Assembly: GCA_050742415.1 (NCBI GenBank)
Contig: JBOGIF010000050.1
Coordinates: forward strand, 1-5,311
Source: JBOGIF01 sp050742415
GTDB taxonomy: Bacteria > Actinomycetota > Acidimicrobiia > Acidimicrobiales > AC-14
Direction: 5' to 3'
Length of the DNA stretch: 5,311 bases
In this document: piece after piece, positions 1-5,311 of the stretch
How the letters are laid out: every line of letters begins with the position of its first letter
Numbering within the stretch: the first letter of the stretch is position 1
Notes under the pieces: generated by a model
Seen by the model: the letters and a program-made list of their open reading frames with translations, nothing else
What the model was told of the DNA's origin: nothing
Database searches by the model: none
Made by a program: the position numbers and the translations under genes

Positions 1-2374
1 CAGCGAATTCGTCGGCCACGCCGGTCGGTACCACCTCTACCTCGGGCTGGCCGATGAGCCAGAAGCTCTCACTGCTCGAACGCTTCTTCTTGAGGTCCGC
101 GGTGGCGAGGTCCATATTCATCTCAGCCCGAAGGAAGGTCATTCCGGCCTTCCCCGCGTCCATGCTGTCGATGTCCTTCGCCGCCTCGGGGTCGAACTCG
201 AACGCCAGGAACAGGAGTACCGATGGCCGGGGACTGAGCCGCTGCGCTTCCTCCCATGCAAGTTCGACTTGGCGCTGCTCGAGCAGCATGTGCTCGGGAC
301 CGAAGGACACCACGACGCGAGCGCCGTCGAGCGCGCCCGCTTCGCCGTTTGACCGGACGACGGCGTCAGCGTGGAGGTAGCGGGCGCCCGCGAGCGGCTC
401 GACCGTGCCAAAACGGATGTGCTGTCCTCCCTTCCCGCGCACCCCGGAGCCGAGCAGCTCCGAACGCCACTCGCTCTGACGAAGAGTCTCGCCCTCCCGG
501 GCCACCGAGTCGTCGCCGGCCGGCGTCGCCGGCAGATCGGAGATCGGCTCCACGATCGGGGCGGGAACTGCCTCGACGGTGAACGGCCCCGTGACTCGCG
601 TGACGTTGGGCTTGAGCTGGGGCCGGTCGTAGAGAGGCTCGGGCGGCGCGTACTTGGCGATCGATGCCTCGATTGCTTCCCTGCTCATGCCCTCGACGAT
701 CTCGGGGTTGTTGGCGATGCTCTCCAGGGTGACGTGGGCCGCGGTTTCGTATACGAAGCCGCTGGCCACCCCCTCCTCGGGACGGGCCAGCTCGTAGTAG
801 TCGAAGGCGGCCGTCATCAGGCGCTGTTTGGCGAGCGTGACAGCAACGCGTGAACTGTCGACGGTGATCCAACGCCGACCCCATTCCTCGGCCACGTACG
901 CCGTCGTGCCTGAGCCACACGTCGGATCGAGCACAAGGTCGCCGGGGTCTGTAGTCATGAGCAAGCACCGCTGGACGACCTTGGTGTTGGTCTGGACTAC
1001 GAAGATCTTGTCGTCGGTGAAGTTGCCCGTCCCGGTATCGGTCCAGATGTTGTTGAGCGCCCGGTAGCCGAAGTCGTCGGCATACCGGACATACCGGATG
1101 CTGTTCTTCGCAACGTGGATCCGCCCGGCCAGTGCAAGCCGCTTCATACCGTCGGGGTAGCCCGCCTTCCAGTGGGAGCCGACACCCGGGGGGTAAGGCT
1201 TGCCGAGGTGCTCGAAGACCTGGGGCGTCGAGGAGGCCCCCTGGGATTTAAGGTTGTCCGGCGTGTAAAGCCGGCCTTCCGGCAACGGCTCGTCGCCCCG
1301 TAGCTCCTTGGCCCTGAGGCCCCGATAGGTCCCGTCCAGGAACATCACCCACCGATAGGTGCTCGACGGGTTCTTGTCGGCGTCGATCCACAGCTTCCTG
1401 ACCTTCACCTCCTTCTTGTCCCGGGCGTACCAGAGCAGGTAGTCGCCCGCCCGAGCCAGCTCCCGGCTCTGGAAGCCACTGGTCGTCGCGAAGGAGATCA
1501 GCGATACAAAGTTGGTGACGCCGAACACCTCGTCGAGGAGATTGCGCACGAGGTGGACGTTCCTGTCGCTGATCTGGACGAAGACACTCCCGGTGGTCGC
1601 CAGGAGGTCCTTTGCCAACCACAGGCGATCGCGGAGATAGCTCAAGTACGAGTGGATGTCGAGCTCCCACATGTCCCGGAACGCCTTTAGGGTCTCCGGT
1701 TCGCTGGTGAGGTGGTCGTCCTTGCGGTCCTTCACCTCCGACTTCTTGACGAAGGGCTGGAAGTTCGACCCGTACTCGATCCCGTAGGGAGGGTCCATGT
1801 AGATCATCTGGACCTTCCCCGCCATGCCCTCCTTTTCGAGGAGGGAGTTCATGACGAGCAGCGAGTCGCCAGCGACCAGCCGGTTCGACCAGCGATGCTG
1901 GTGCCGGTAGAAGTCGACCGCGTCGCGAAGCGGAGGGTTCTCCTCCGCTACCTCAAAGAGTCCCATCTGTGCCGGCTTTGTGGTGACGGGGGCCCGCATG
2001 GCGTCGACCAGGGTGCGGGGGTCGACGCGCTCGTGGACGTGCAGCGACACAGTTGGCACGTCGAAGCCGGTTCGCTCGGCCTTGCCCGCCCAGGTCAGGT
2101 ACGGGCTCCGCATGGCACGGAGCCGTTCGAAAGCGTTCTGCGCCTCGTTGACAGTCTCCGCTGCCAGCCCTTCGCTGATGATCCCGTCAAGCTCGGCGGC
2201 GACCTCAGTCCCGTCGAAGCGCAACTCTGGATCAAGGTGTGGATCGAAGGCGTAGGCCACCCGCGCTCCATCGGGGTCGGTCGCCGGCGTCACGAGGCCC
2301 ACTGGCGGGTTGTTGAGCCGCTTCTTGTCGGGGTGCTCGTACTGCTCGACCTGATCCTCCGGCTTGCGCGGCAC
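1..2374 (-). CDS. Type III-like adenine-specific DNA methyltransferase (Mod), 3' end beyond window
   Basis: The enzyme should transfer a methyl group from S-adenosylmethionine to adenine N6 in a specific DNA site, acting as the modification and recognition subunit of a restriction-modification system. Reading from GTG at 2374, 791 codons are open to the left edge. The N-terminus (VPRKPEDQVEQYEHPDKKRL, residues 1-20) resembles starts of this family. The catalytic motif IV DPPYG is at residues 194-198, preceded by GDSLLVMNSLLEKEG. The SAM-binding motif I DPTCGSGTT is at 483-491. Motif IV before motif I is the beta-class order of type III Mod proteins, with target recognition expected between them. 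Later come RVTGPF (593-598) and DLKKKRSSSESFWLIGQP (760-777), a block I recall from the C-terminal part of such proteins, so perhaps 100-150 residues are missing. TAG lies directly before GTG, so no earlier start is possible. It is divergent from the relaxase gene. A Res-type helicase-nuclease should follow at the left. A solitary methylase or another methylase-based defence system cannot be excluded. Confidence 0.93.
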   Translation of the reverse strand, partial: MPRKPEDQVEQYEHPDKKRLNNPPVGLVTPATDPDGARVAYAFDPHLDPELRFDGTEVAAELDGIISEGLAAETVNEAQNAFERLRAMRSPYLTWAGKAERTGFDVPTVSLHVHERVDPRTLVDAMRAPVTTKPAQMGLFEVAEENPPLRDAVDFYRHQHRWSNRLVAGDSLLVMNSLLEKEGMAGKVQMIYMDPPYGIEYGSNFQPFVKKSEVKDRKDDHLTSEPETLKAFRDMWELDIHSYLSYLRDRLWLAKDLLATTGSVFVQISDRNVHLVRNLLDEVFGVTNFVSLISFATTSGFQSRELARAGDYLLWYARDKKEVKVRKLWIDADKNPSSTYRWVMFLDGTYRGLRAKELRGDEPLPEGRLYTPDNLKSQGASSTPQVFEHLGKPYPPGVGSHWKAGYPDGMKRLALAGRIHVAKNSIRYVRYADDFGYRALNNIWTDTGTGNFTDDKIFVVQTNTKVVQRCLLMTTDPGDLVLDPTCGSGTTAYVAEEWGRRWITVDSSRVAVTLAKQRLMTAAFDYYELARPEEGVASGFVYETAAHVTLESIANNPEIVEGMSREAIEASIAKYAPPEPLYDRPQLKPNVTRVTGPFTVEAVPAPIVEPISDLPATPAGDDSVAREGETLRQSEWRSELLGSGVRGKGGQHIRFGTVEPLAGARYLHADAVVRSNGEAGALDGARVVVSFGPEHMLLEQRQVELAWEEAQRLSPRPSVLLFLAFEFDPEAAKDIDSMDAGKAGMTFLRAEMNMDLATADLKKKRSSSESFWLIGQPEVEVVPTGVADEFA

Positions 2375-2386
2375 CTATCGAGACTA
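2375..2386 (-). promoter_or_regulatory. Possible leaderless -10 element for the methyltransferase gene
   Basis: On the minus strand the sequence before the GTG start reads TAGTCT, then six bases (CGATAG), then GTG. TANNNT a few bases before a start codon is the usual arrangement of leaderless actinobacterial transcripts. No Shine-Dalgarno sequence is visible in the roughly 40 bases upstream, which fits a leaderless message. The -35 region is not convincing. The call rests on a short degenerate motif. Confidence 0.35.
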
Positions 2387-2474
2387 CGACGCCGATTCAG
2401 AGAGATGGAGCGGGAGGCCGACATGAGTCGACGCGCCCGCGCTGCAGGCAGGTGGTGGAACATCACGATCCTTT

Positions 2475-2512
2475 CGCCGTGCTTGGCCTGAGAGGCGACC
2501 GGTAGCACGGCG
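2475..2512. repeat. 9-bp perfect inverted repeat with nested hairpin
   Basis: CGCCGTGCT (2475-2483) and AGCACGGCG (2504-2512) are exact reverse complements, separated by 20 bases. Inside the loop, GCCT (2486-2489) and AGGC (2493-2496) can form a second small stem around GAG. No T-tract follows on either strand, so it does not look like an intrinsic terminator. It could be a repressor operator, a leader structure, or a secondary-structure element of an origin of transfer. Confidence 0.55.
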
Positions 2513-2596
2513 CGGTCGCGAGCGCTGCACCACCCTACGACTTCCATGACCGCCAGTAAACGCTGGAGGTCGAGTACGGGATCGCAAGAAAATGCG

Positions 2597-2611
2597 ATGG
2601 CGTCGCGCCAT
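2597..2611. repeat. 6-bp inverted repeat (ATGGCG-TCG-CGCCAT), possible operator
   Basis: ATGGCG at 2597-2602 and CGCCAT at 2606-2611 are perfect reverse complements with a 3-base centre. The repeat sits about 80 bases upstream of the relaxase start, in the more A/T-rich part of the intergenic region. That size and place suit a dimeric repressor or an oriT-binding protein. Six-base arms also arise by chance in GC-rich DNA, so the call is modest. Confidence 0.35.
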
Positions 2612-2642
2612 TTCGACCCTCTGAACGGCCTAGTTCTACATA
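2612..2642 (+). promoter_or_regulatory. Weak promoter-like sequence upstream of the relaxase
   Basis: TTCGAC (2612-2617) and TACATA (2637-2642) loosely resemble -35 and -10 boxes with a 19-base spacer, about 50 bases before the relaxase start. Neither box is close to consensus and the spacer is slightly long. It is listed because no better plus-strand candidate was seen in the gap. Confidence 0.2.
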
Positions 2643-2692
2643 GACCACCAGCACGAACAGACGAGTGCATTGGGCCGGGCGGGACGCCGGCC

Positions 2693-3982
2693 GTGATGCG
2701 GGCCAACACCCTCAAGGCGTCCTCCGCCGGCCTGGCGGCCCTCGTCGACTATTACGCCGGCCTCGCTGCCGACCAGCTCCACCGGGACGGCGCCGGTCGA
2801 GGGCCGATCGACTACTACCTCGATCCGGCCGAGCCGGCCGGGCGATGGTGGGGCGAGGGTCGTGGTGCCTTGGAGCTGGCCGGCGACGTCCAGCCCGAGG
2901 AACTCGGAGCCCTCTTCCGTGGCCGTCATCCCGGACACGGTGGTCAGCTGGGCCGAGGTTTTGGAGCCAAGTCGGCCCGGGGCTTCGACGCCACCTTTTC
3001 GGCGCCCAAGAGTGTCTCGGTGCTGTGGGCGCTTTCTCCCGATCCGTTCGTGCGGGCCGAGGTACTGGTCAGCCACGACACGGCGGTGACGGCCGCCCTC
3101 GACTGGCTGGAGGTTTACGGCGGCGTCACTCGTCGCGGACGCGACGGCGTTCACCAGGTCGAGACCCGGGGCCTGGTGGCAGCGTTGTTCCGCCAGCACA
3201 CCAGCCGCAGTGCCGATCCACAGCTGCACACCCACGCCATCATCGCCGGCAAGGTCCAGGACCTGACCGGCGTCTGGCTTTCGCTTGATGCCCGGTTCCT
3301 GAAGCGCCAGCAACGCACCATCGGCTGGATCTACGCCGCTGCTCTGCGGGCCGAGCTGGCCACTCGTCTCGGTTTGAGCTGGGGACCGGTGACCGAGGGC
3401 CACGCCGACATCGTCGGAGTACCGGACATACTCCTCCAGGAGTTCTCCAAGCGTTCCGGGCAGGTCGAGGCGGCTCTGGCGGAGCGGCTCGCCGCCTGGG
3501 TGGAGGCCCACGACGGTGCAGAGCCCGATCCCCGCATTATCTACCGACTGGAGCGGACGGCCGTGCTCGACAGCCGGCCGGACAAGGAACCCATCGGCGA
3601 CGCCGAGGCCCTCCGGGCCGAGTGGTGCCGAAGGGCGGCTTCGGCCGGAGTCGACACTCTGGAACTGCCTTCGGGTCAACATGAGGTTCCTGGCACGGCC
3701 GTCTCGGACCGCGACGCGATCATCACGGAGGCACTGGCGCGAGTGGCCGCCTCCTCCTCGACATGGCTCGCCGCCGACCTCGCCCGCGAGATCGCCACCT
3801 TGGTTCCGGCCGAAGCCGCCGCGTCGGCGACGGGGTTGGTTTTCGCACTGGTCGACGACCTGGCCGTCGAGGCCGCCGGGCGTTGCGTCGAGCTGCACGG
3901 GCCAGCATCGCCAGGGGTTGCCACGCGGCGGGACGGCCGGCCGGTGACCAGGTGGCCACCCGACGCAACGACGCCACGCTGA
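2693..3982 (+). CDS. MobF-family relaxase domain, truncated (N-terminal part of a broken TrwC/TraI-like relaxase-helicase)
   Basis: MobF relaxases nick one strand at oriT, stay covalently attached through a tyrosine, and lead the strand into the recipient during conjugation. From GTG at 2693 the product has 429 residues. A tyrosine pair is at 20-21 (DYYAGLA), where these enzymes keep their catalytic tyrosines. GFDATFSAPKSVSVLWAL begins at 97. The metal-binding histidines are in QHTSRSADPQLHTHAI, at H169, H179 and H181. So the relaxase domain looks intact. Homology runs to RRDGRPVT, ending at residue 419. The last ten residues are frame-shifted and the TGA at 3980-3982 ends the frame. Full-length family members continue into an SF1 helicase, absent here. 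The start is chosen because family members begin just before the ANTLKASSAG-like strand; ATG at 2696 is equally possible. An open frame back to 2546 is not family-like. The ribosome site is weak (GGGA, 2681-2684). Confidence 0.88.
   Translation: MMRANTLKASSAGLAALVDYYAGLAADQLHRDGAGRGPIDYYLDPAEPAGRWWGEGRGALELAGDVQPEELGALFRGRHPGHGGQLGRGFGAKSARGFDATFSAPKSVSVLWALSPDPFVRAEVLVSHDTAVTAALDWLEVYGGVTRRGRDGVHQVETRGLVAALFRQHTSRSADPQLHTHAIIAGKVQDLTGVWLSLDARFLKRQQRTIGWIYAAALRAELATRLGLSWGPVTEGHADIVGVPDILLQEFSKRSGQVEAALAERLAAWVEAHDGAEPDPRIIYRLERTAVLDSRPDKEPIGDAEALRAEWCRRAASAGVDTLELPSGQHEVPGTAVSDRDAIITEALARVAASSSTWLAADLAREIATLVPAEAAASATGLVFALVDDLAVEAAGRCVELHGPASPGVATRRDGRPVTRWPPDATTPR
3935..3949. other. Deletion junction inside the relaxase-helicase gene
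   Basis: Relaxase homology in one frame (GRPVT, 3935-3949) and helicase homology in the next frame (AGDQV, from 3940) overlap over about ten bases. That is the pattern left when two distant points of a gene join at a short shared sequence. The junction contains the 8-base palindrome GGCCGGCC at 3935-3942. The missing part should be the helicase ATPase core, several hundred codons judging from family architecture; the exact loss cannot be measured from this window. Confidence 0.65.
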
Positions 3983-4467
3983 CGACCGAGAACGGCTCGC
4001 CCGTCCGCAACCGCCAGACCTGGACCGTCACCGAGGTCGGAGAGGACGGCTCCCTGACGCTGACCGATCCCAAGCGGGGCCGCGTACAGCTCCCGGCCCG
4101 GTACGTGGGCCGACACCTCGAGCTGGGATGGGCTGTGACCGGCTACGGCAACCAGGGCGTCACCACCGACCACGGGATCTGCGTGGTGGAGCCGTCCCGC
4201 AGCCGGGCCGGCCTCTACGTCGCCATGACCAGGGGACGGGGGCGCAACGTGGCCTGGATCTTGGACAAGACCGGACTGGTCGAAGCCGAGGATGCCTTCA
4301 CGTCCGCCATGGCCCGGCCGGCCAACCCCCAAACCGCCCACGCCGTACGGCGGCAGTTCGGCGGCGAGGTGCCCGAGCCCGTGGAGGACACCCCGGCGCA
4401 GCGCATGATCCGGCGCCTCGACCAGGTCCAAACCCGGACCGGGCCGGTACGACGTCTCGGTCGCTGA
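3940..4467 (+). pseudogene. Detached C-terminal helicase fragment of the same MobF relaxase-helicase
   Basis: In the +1 frame relative to the relaxase, 175 codons from about 3940 to TGA at 4465-4467 encode the C-terminal end of a TraI/TrwC-type SF1 helicase. It starts AGDQVATRRND, typical of the domain after the ATPase core. AVTGYGNQGVTTDHG follows as helicase motif V, and GLYVAMTRGRGRN as motif VI with its arginine finger region. The Walker A and B motifs that should lie several hundred residues before are not in the window, so this part cannot hydrolyse ATP by itself. No start codon with a ribosome binding site introduces this frame; an open frame extends back to 3763 but overlaps relaxase coding sequence out of frame. 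Best read as a gene remnant fused by deletion to the relaxase. Low-level translation by reinitiation cannot be ruled out. Confidence 0.82.
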
Positions 4468-4524
4468 GGTTGCGTCGCGAGATCTGGCGGTGCTCGGCGG
4501 CCTAGTGAAGTGACTACCCGCCAC

Positions 4525-4530
4525 AGGAGG
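4525..4530 (+). promoter_or_regulatory. Ribosome binding site of the excisionase gene
   Basis: AGGAGG lies six bases before the ATG at 4537. This perfect Shine-Dalgarno sequence decides the start in favour of 4537 over the in-frame GTG at 4510, which lies upstream of it. Confidence 0.85.
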
Positions 4531-4536
4531 CCAGCC

Positions 4537-4740
4537 ATGTCCAGCACCGTTTCCACCGACCGTCTCCCGCTGATGGACCTGCCGGCACTGGCAGTACGCC
4601 TCGGCGTCAACCACCGCCACGTCCGCCGCCTCGTCGCCGAGCGACGCATCCCCTTCCTCAAGTGGGGCCACCTGCTCCGATTCGACCCGGCCGAGATCGA
4701 CACCTGGCTGAACACGGCTCGCGTACGTCAAGGGCCGTAG
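4537..4740 (+). CDS. Excisionase-family helix-turn-helix DNA-binding protein
   Basis: A 67-residue protein with a single winged helix-turn-helix of the MerR-like/excisionase (HTH_17) type. DLPALAVRLGVNHRHVRRLV (residues 14-33) forms the helix-turn-helix, and RRIPFLKWGHLLRFDPAEID (36-55) the short wing and following helix, ending in TWL. The RIPxxKxGxxxRFxxxEIDxWL pattern is characteristic. Such proteins bind at attachment sites and push the integrase towards excision; some act as transcription regulators instead. The ATG at 4537 has a perfect ribosome site. It lies 69 bases after the helicase remnant and 96 bases before the likely integrase start, the usual xis-int order of actinobacterial integrative elements. 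It appears complete and undamaged, unlike the relaxase just upstream. Confidence 0.9.
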   Translation: MSSTVSTDRLPLMDLPALAVRLGVNHRHVRRLVAERRIPFLKWGHLLRFDPAEIDTWLNTARVRQGP

Positions 4741-4820
4741 GCTTGGGTGTGGCGTCGCCGGCCCGCCTCTTGGCCGTGCCCCTTCATCCAGGAGTCGACG
4801 TGGCCGATGGCCCGCGGCTC

Positions 4821-4826
4821 GGAGGG
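4821..4826 (+). promoter_or_regulatory. Likely ribosome binding site of the integrase gene
   Basis: GGAGGG lies ten bases before GTG at 4837 and only one base before the in-frame GTG at 4828, so it favours the 4837 start. A second purine run, AGGAG at 4790-4794, lies 12 bases before an in-frame ATG at 4807 and leaves that start open. Confidence 0.5.
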
Positions 4827-4836
4827 AGTGCCCGCC

Positions 4837-5311
4837 GTGGCGCACGTACAGGACCGCTGGGAGAAGACCGTCGATGGGGCTCGGATCAGGACCGCCCGCT
4901 ACGGCAAGGGGATGCGCTGGCAGGCGCGCTACCGGGACCCGGACGGACGGGAGCGCACGAAGGACTTCGCACGGAAGTACGACGCGGAGCGCTTCCTGAC
5001 GACGGTGACGTCGGACGTCCTTCGCGGCTCGTACGTGGACCCCGACGCCGGCAAGGCCACCTTCGGTGACTTCGCGAACCGGTGGCTGGAGGCCCAGACC
5101 TTCGGTGATACAACTCGTGAGGCGACGGAGCTTCGCCTCCGCGTCCACGCCATCCCCGTCCTCGGCCGCCGGGAGCTTCGTGATATCCGACCGTCGGTCG
5201 TCCAGGCGTGGCTCCGCGGGCTCCAGGAGCGGCTCGCACCGACCTACGTCCGGGCGATTCTCACGAATGTGTCCTCGGTCCTGGCCGCCGCTGTCGACGA
5301 CGGGCTGATCG
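4837..5311 (+). CDS. Tyrosine recombinase (site-specific integrase), N-terminal part, 3' end beyond window
   Basis: Integrases of this family join element and chromosome at att sites by cutting and rejoining DNA through a tyrosine. The first 158 residues are present. Residues 24-69 (KGMRWQARYRDPDGRERTKD and the following ARKYDAERFL and GSYVDP) form the small arm-binding domain typical of actinobacterial integrases. Residues about 74-158 form the SAM-like core-binding domain, with ATFGDFANRWLEAQ, then VLGRRELRDIRPSVVQAWLR, and LAPTYVRAILTNVSSVLAAA near the edge. The catalytic domain with its Arg, His, Arg and Tyr lies beyond the right edge and cannot be checked. GTG at 4837 is preferred because homologs begin close to this AHVQDRW segment and GGAGGG precedes it; ATG 4807 and GTG 4828 are in-frame alternatives. 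The gene follows the excisionase in the same frame, probably co-transcribed, and an attachment site may lie downstream. Confidence 0.92.
   Translation, partial: MAHVQDRWEKTVDGARIRTARYGKGMRWQARYRDPDGRERTKDFARKYDAERFLTTVTSDVLRGSYVDPDAGKATFGDFANRWLEAQTFGDTTREATELRLRVHAIPVLGRRELRDIRPSVVQAWLRGLQERLAPTYVRAILTNVSSVLAAAVDDGLI

Larger units (their letters stand above)
2375..2692. other. Divergent intergenic region between methyltransferase and relaxase genes
   Basis: These 318 bases separate two outward-facing genes and must hold their 5' signals. Short open frames cross the region on both strands, but none has a recognisable protein or a good ribosome binding site. Two inverted repeats stand out and are listed separately. 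The stretch near 2585-2645 is more A/T-rich than the genes on either side, as expected of a promoter or origin. In MobF systems the origin of transfer often lies next to the relaxase gene, so oriT could be here, but no nic consensus is recognised. Confidence 0.6.

Noticed and set aside
366..968. A 200-codon minus-strand open frame within the methyltransferase region.
   Set aside because: It is in a different frame from the methyltransferase, whose motif I and C-terminal blocks read through here without a stop.
1712..2491. A 259-codon plus-strand open frame opposite the methyltransferase start.
   Set aside because: It is antisense to the DPPYG-containing part of the methyltransferase and matches nothing recognisable.
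2475..2512. The stem-loop as an intrinsic terminator.
   Set aside because: No T-tract follows the stem on either strand, and it lies between divergent genes where no transcript should end.
2546..2692. An upstream start (ATG 2546 or 2597) for the relaxase.
   Set aside because: The extra residues do not resemble relaxase N-termini, have no ribosome binding site, and would cover the 2597-2611 palindrome and the A/T-richer upstream DNA.
2636..3898. A 420-codon minus-strand open frame opposite the relaxase domain.
   Set aside because: The plus strand has clear relaxase motifs, while the minus translation has low-complexity Gly/Arg/Val-rich content and no family signature.
3935..3982. Programmed frameshifting, or a simple one-base sequencing error, as the cause of the relaxase frame change.
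   Set aside because: No slippery sequence is seen, and neither explanation accounts for the missing ATPase core between the two homologous parts.
4510..4536. GTG at 4510 as the start of the excisionase gene.
   Set aside because: The AGGAGG at 4525-4530 lies inside this extension, exactly placed for the ATG at 4537.
3676..5148. A 490-codon open frame on the minus strand opposite the relaxase, excisionase and integrase genes.
   Set aside because: It shows no recognisable domain, runs across several well-supported plus-strand genes and their gaps, and is typical of mirror frames in GC-rich DNA.
1..5311. CRISPR arrays, tRNA or rRNA genes, insertion sequences.
   Set aside because: No regularly spaced repeats, cloverleaf-like segment, or transposase-like frame was seen. 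A tRNA attachment site may lie beyond the integrase end, outside the window.

Overview
The window is GC-rich and reads like DNA from an actinomycete or close relative: GTG starts, strong G/C preference at third codon positions, and protein families typical of actinobacterial integrative elements. This is an inference from style and families, not a species call. There are four genetic units, arranged as a divergent pair plus a short plus-strand cassette.

Minus strand, 2374 to 1: most of a large adenine-specific DNA methyltransferase of the type III Mod kind. It starts with GTG at 2374 and reads without a stop for 791 codons off the left edge. It carries a DPPYG catalytic motif followed by a DPTCGSGTT SAM-binding motif. 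A restriction/helicase partner would be expected beyond the left edge.

Between the divergent genes, 2375-2692: 318 bases with no convincing gene. It holds two inverted repeats (2475-2512 and 2597-2611), weak promoter-like sequences, and possibly an origin of transfer.

Plus strand, 2693-4467: a broken MobF (TrwC/TraI-type) conjugative relaxase-helicase. The relaxase domain is intact up to about 3949. The sequence then jumps, with a change of reading frame, straight into the C-terminal end of the helicase (motifs V and VI). The central ATPase part, including the Walker A region, is absent. The first frame stops at 3980-3982.

Plus strand, 4537-4740 and 4837 onward: a 67-residue excisionase-like helix-turn-helix protein, then the N-terminal 158 residues of a tyrosine recombinase (integrase) that runs off the right edge.

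Together this looks like one end of an integrative conjugative or mobilizable element. The integration/excision pair lies at the right, a relaxase that has suffered an internal deletion lies in the middle, and a restriction-modification cargo operon points left. No wholly new system is demonstrated. The most notable points are the internally deleted relaxase with a short repeat-rich junction, and the carriage of a type III-like modification gene back to back with it.
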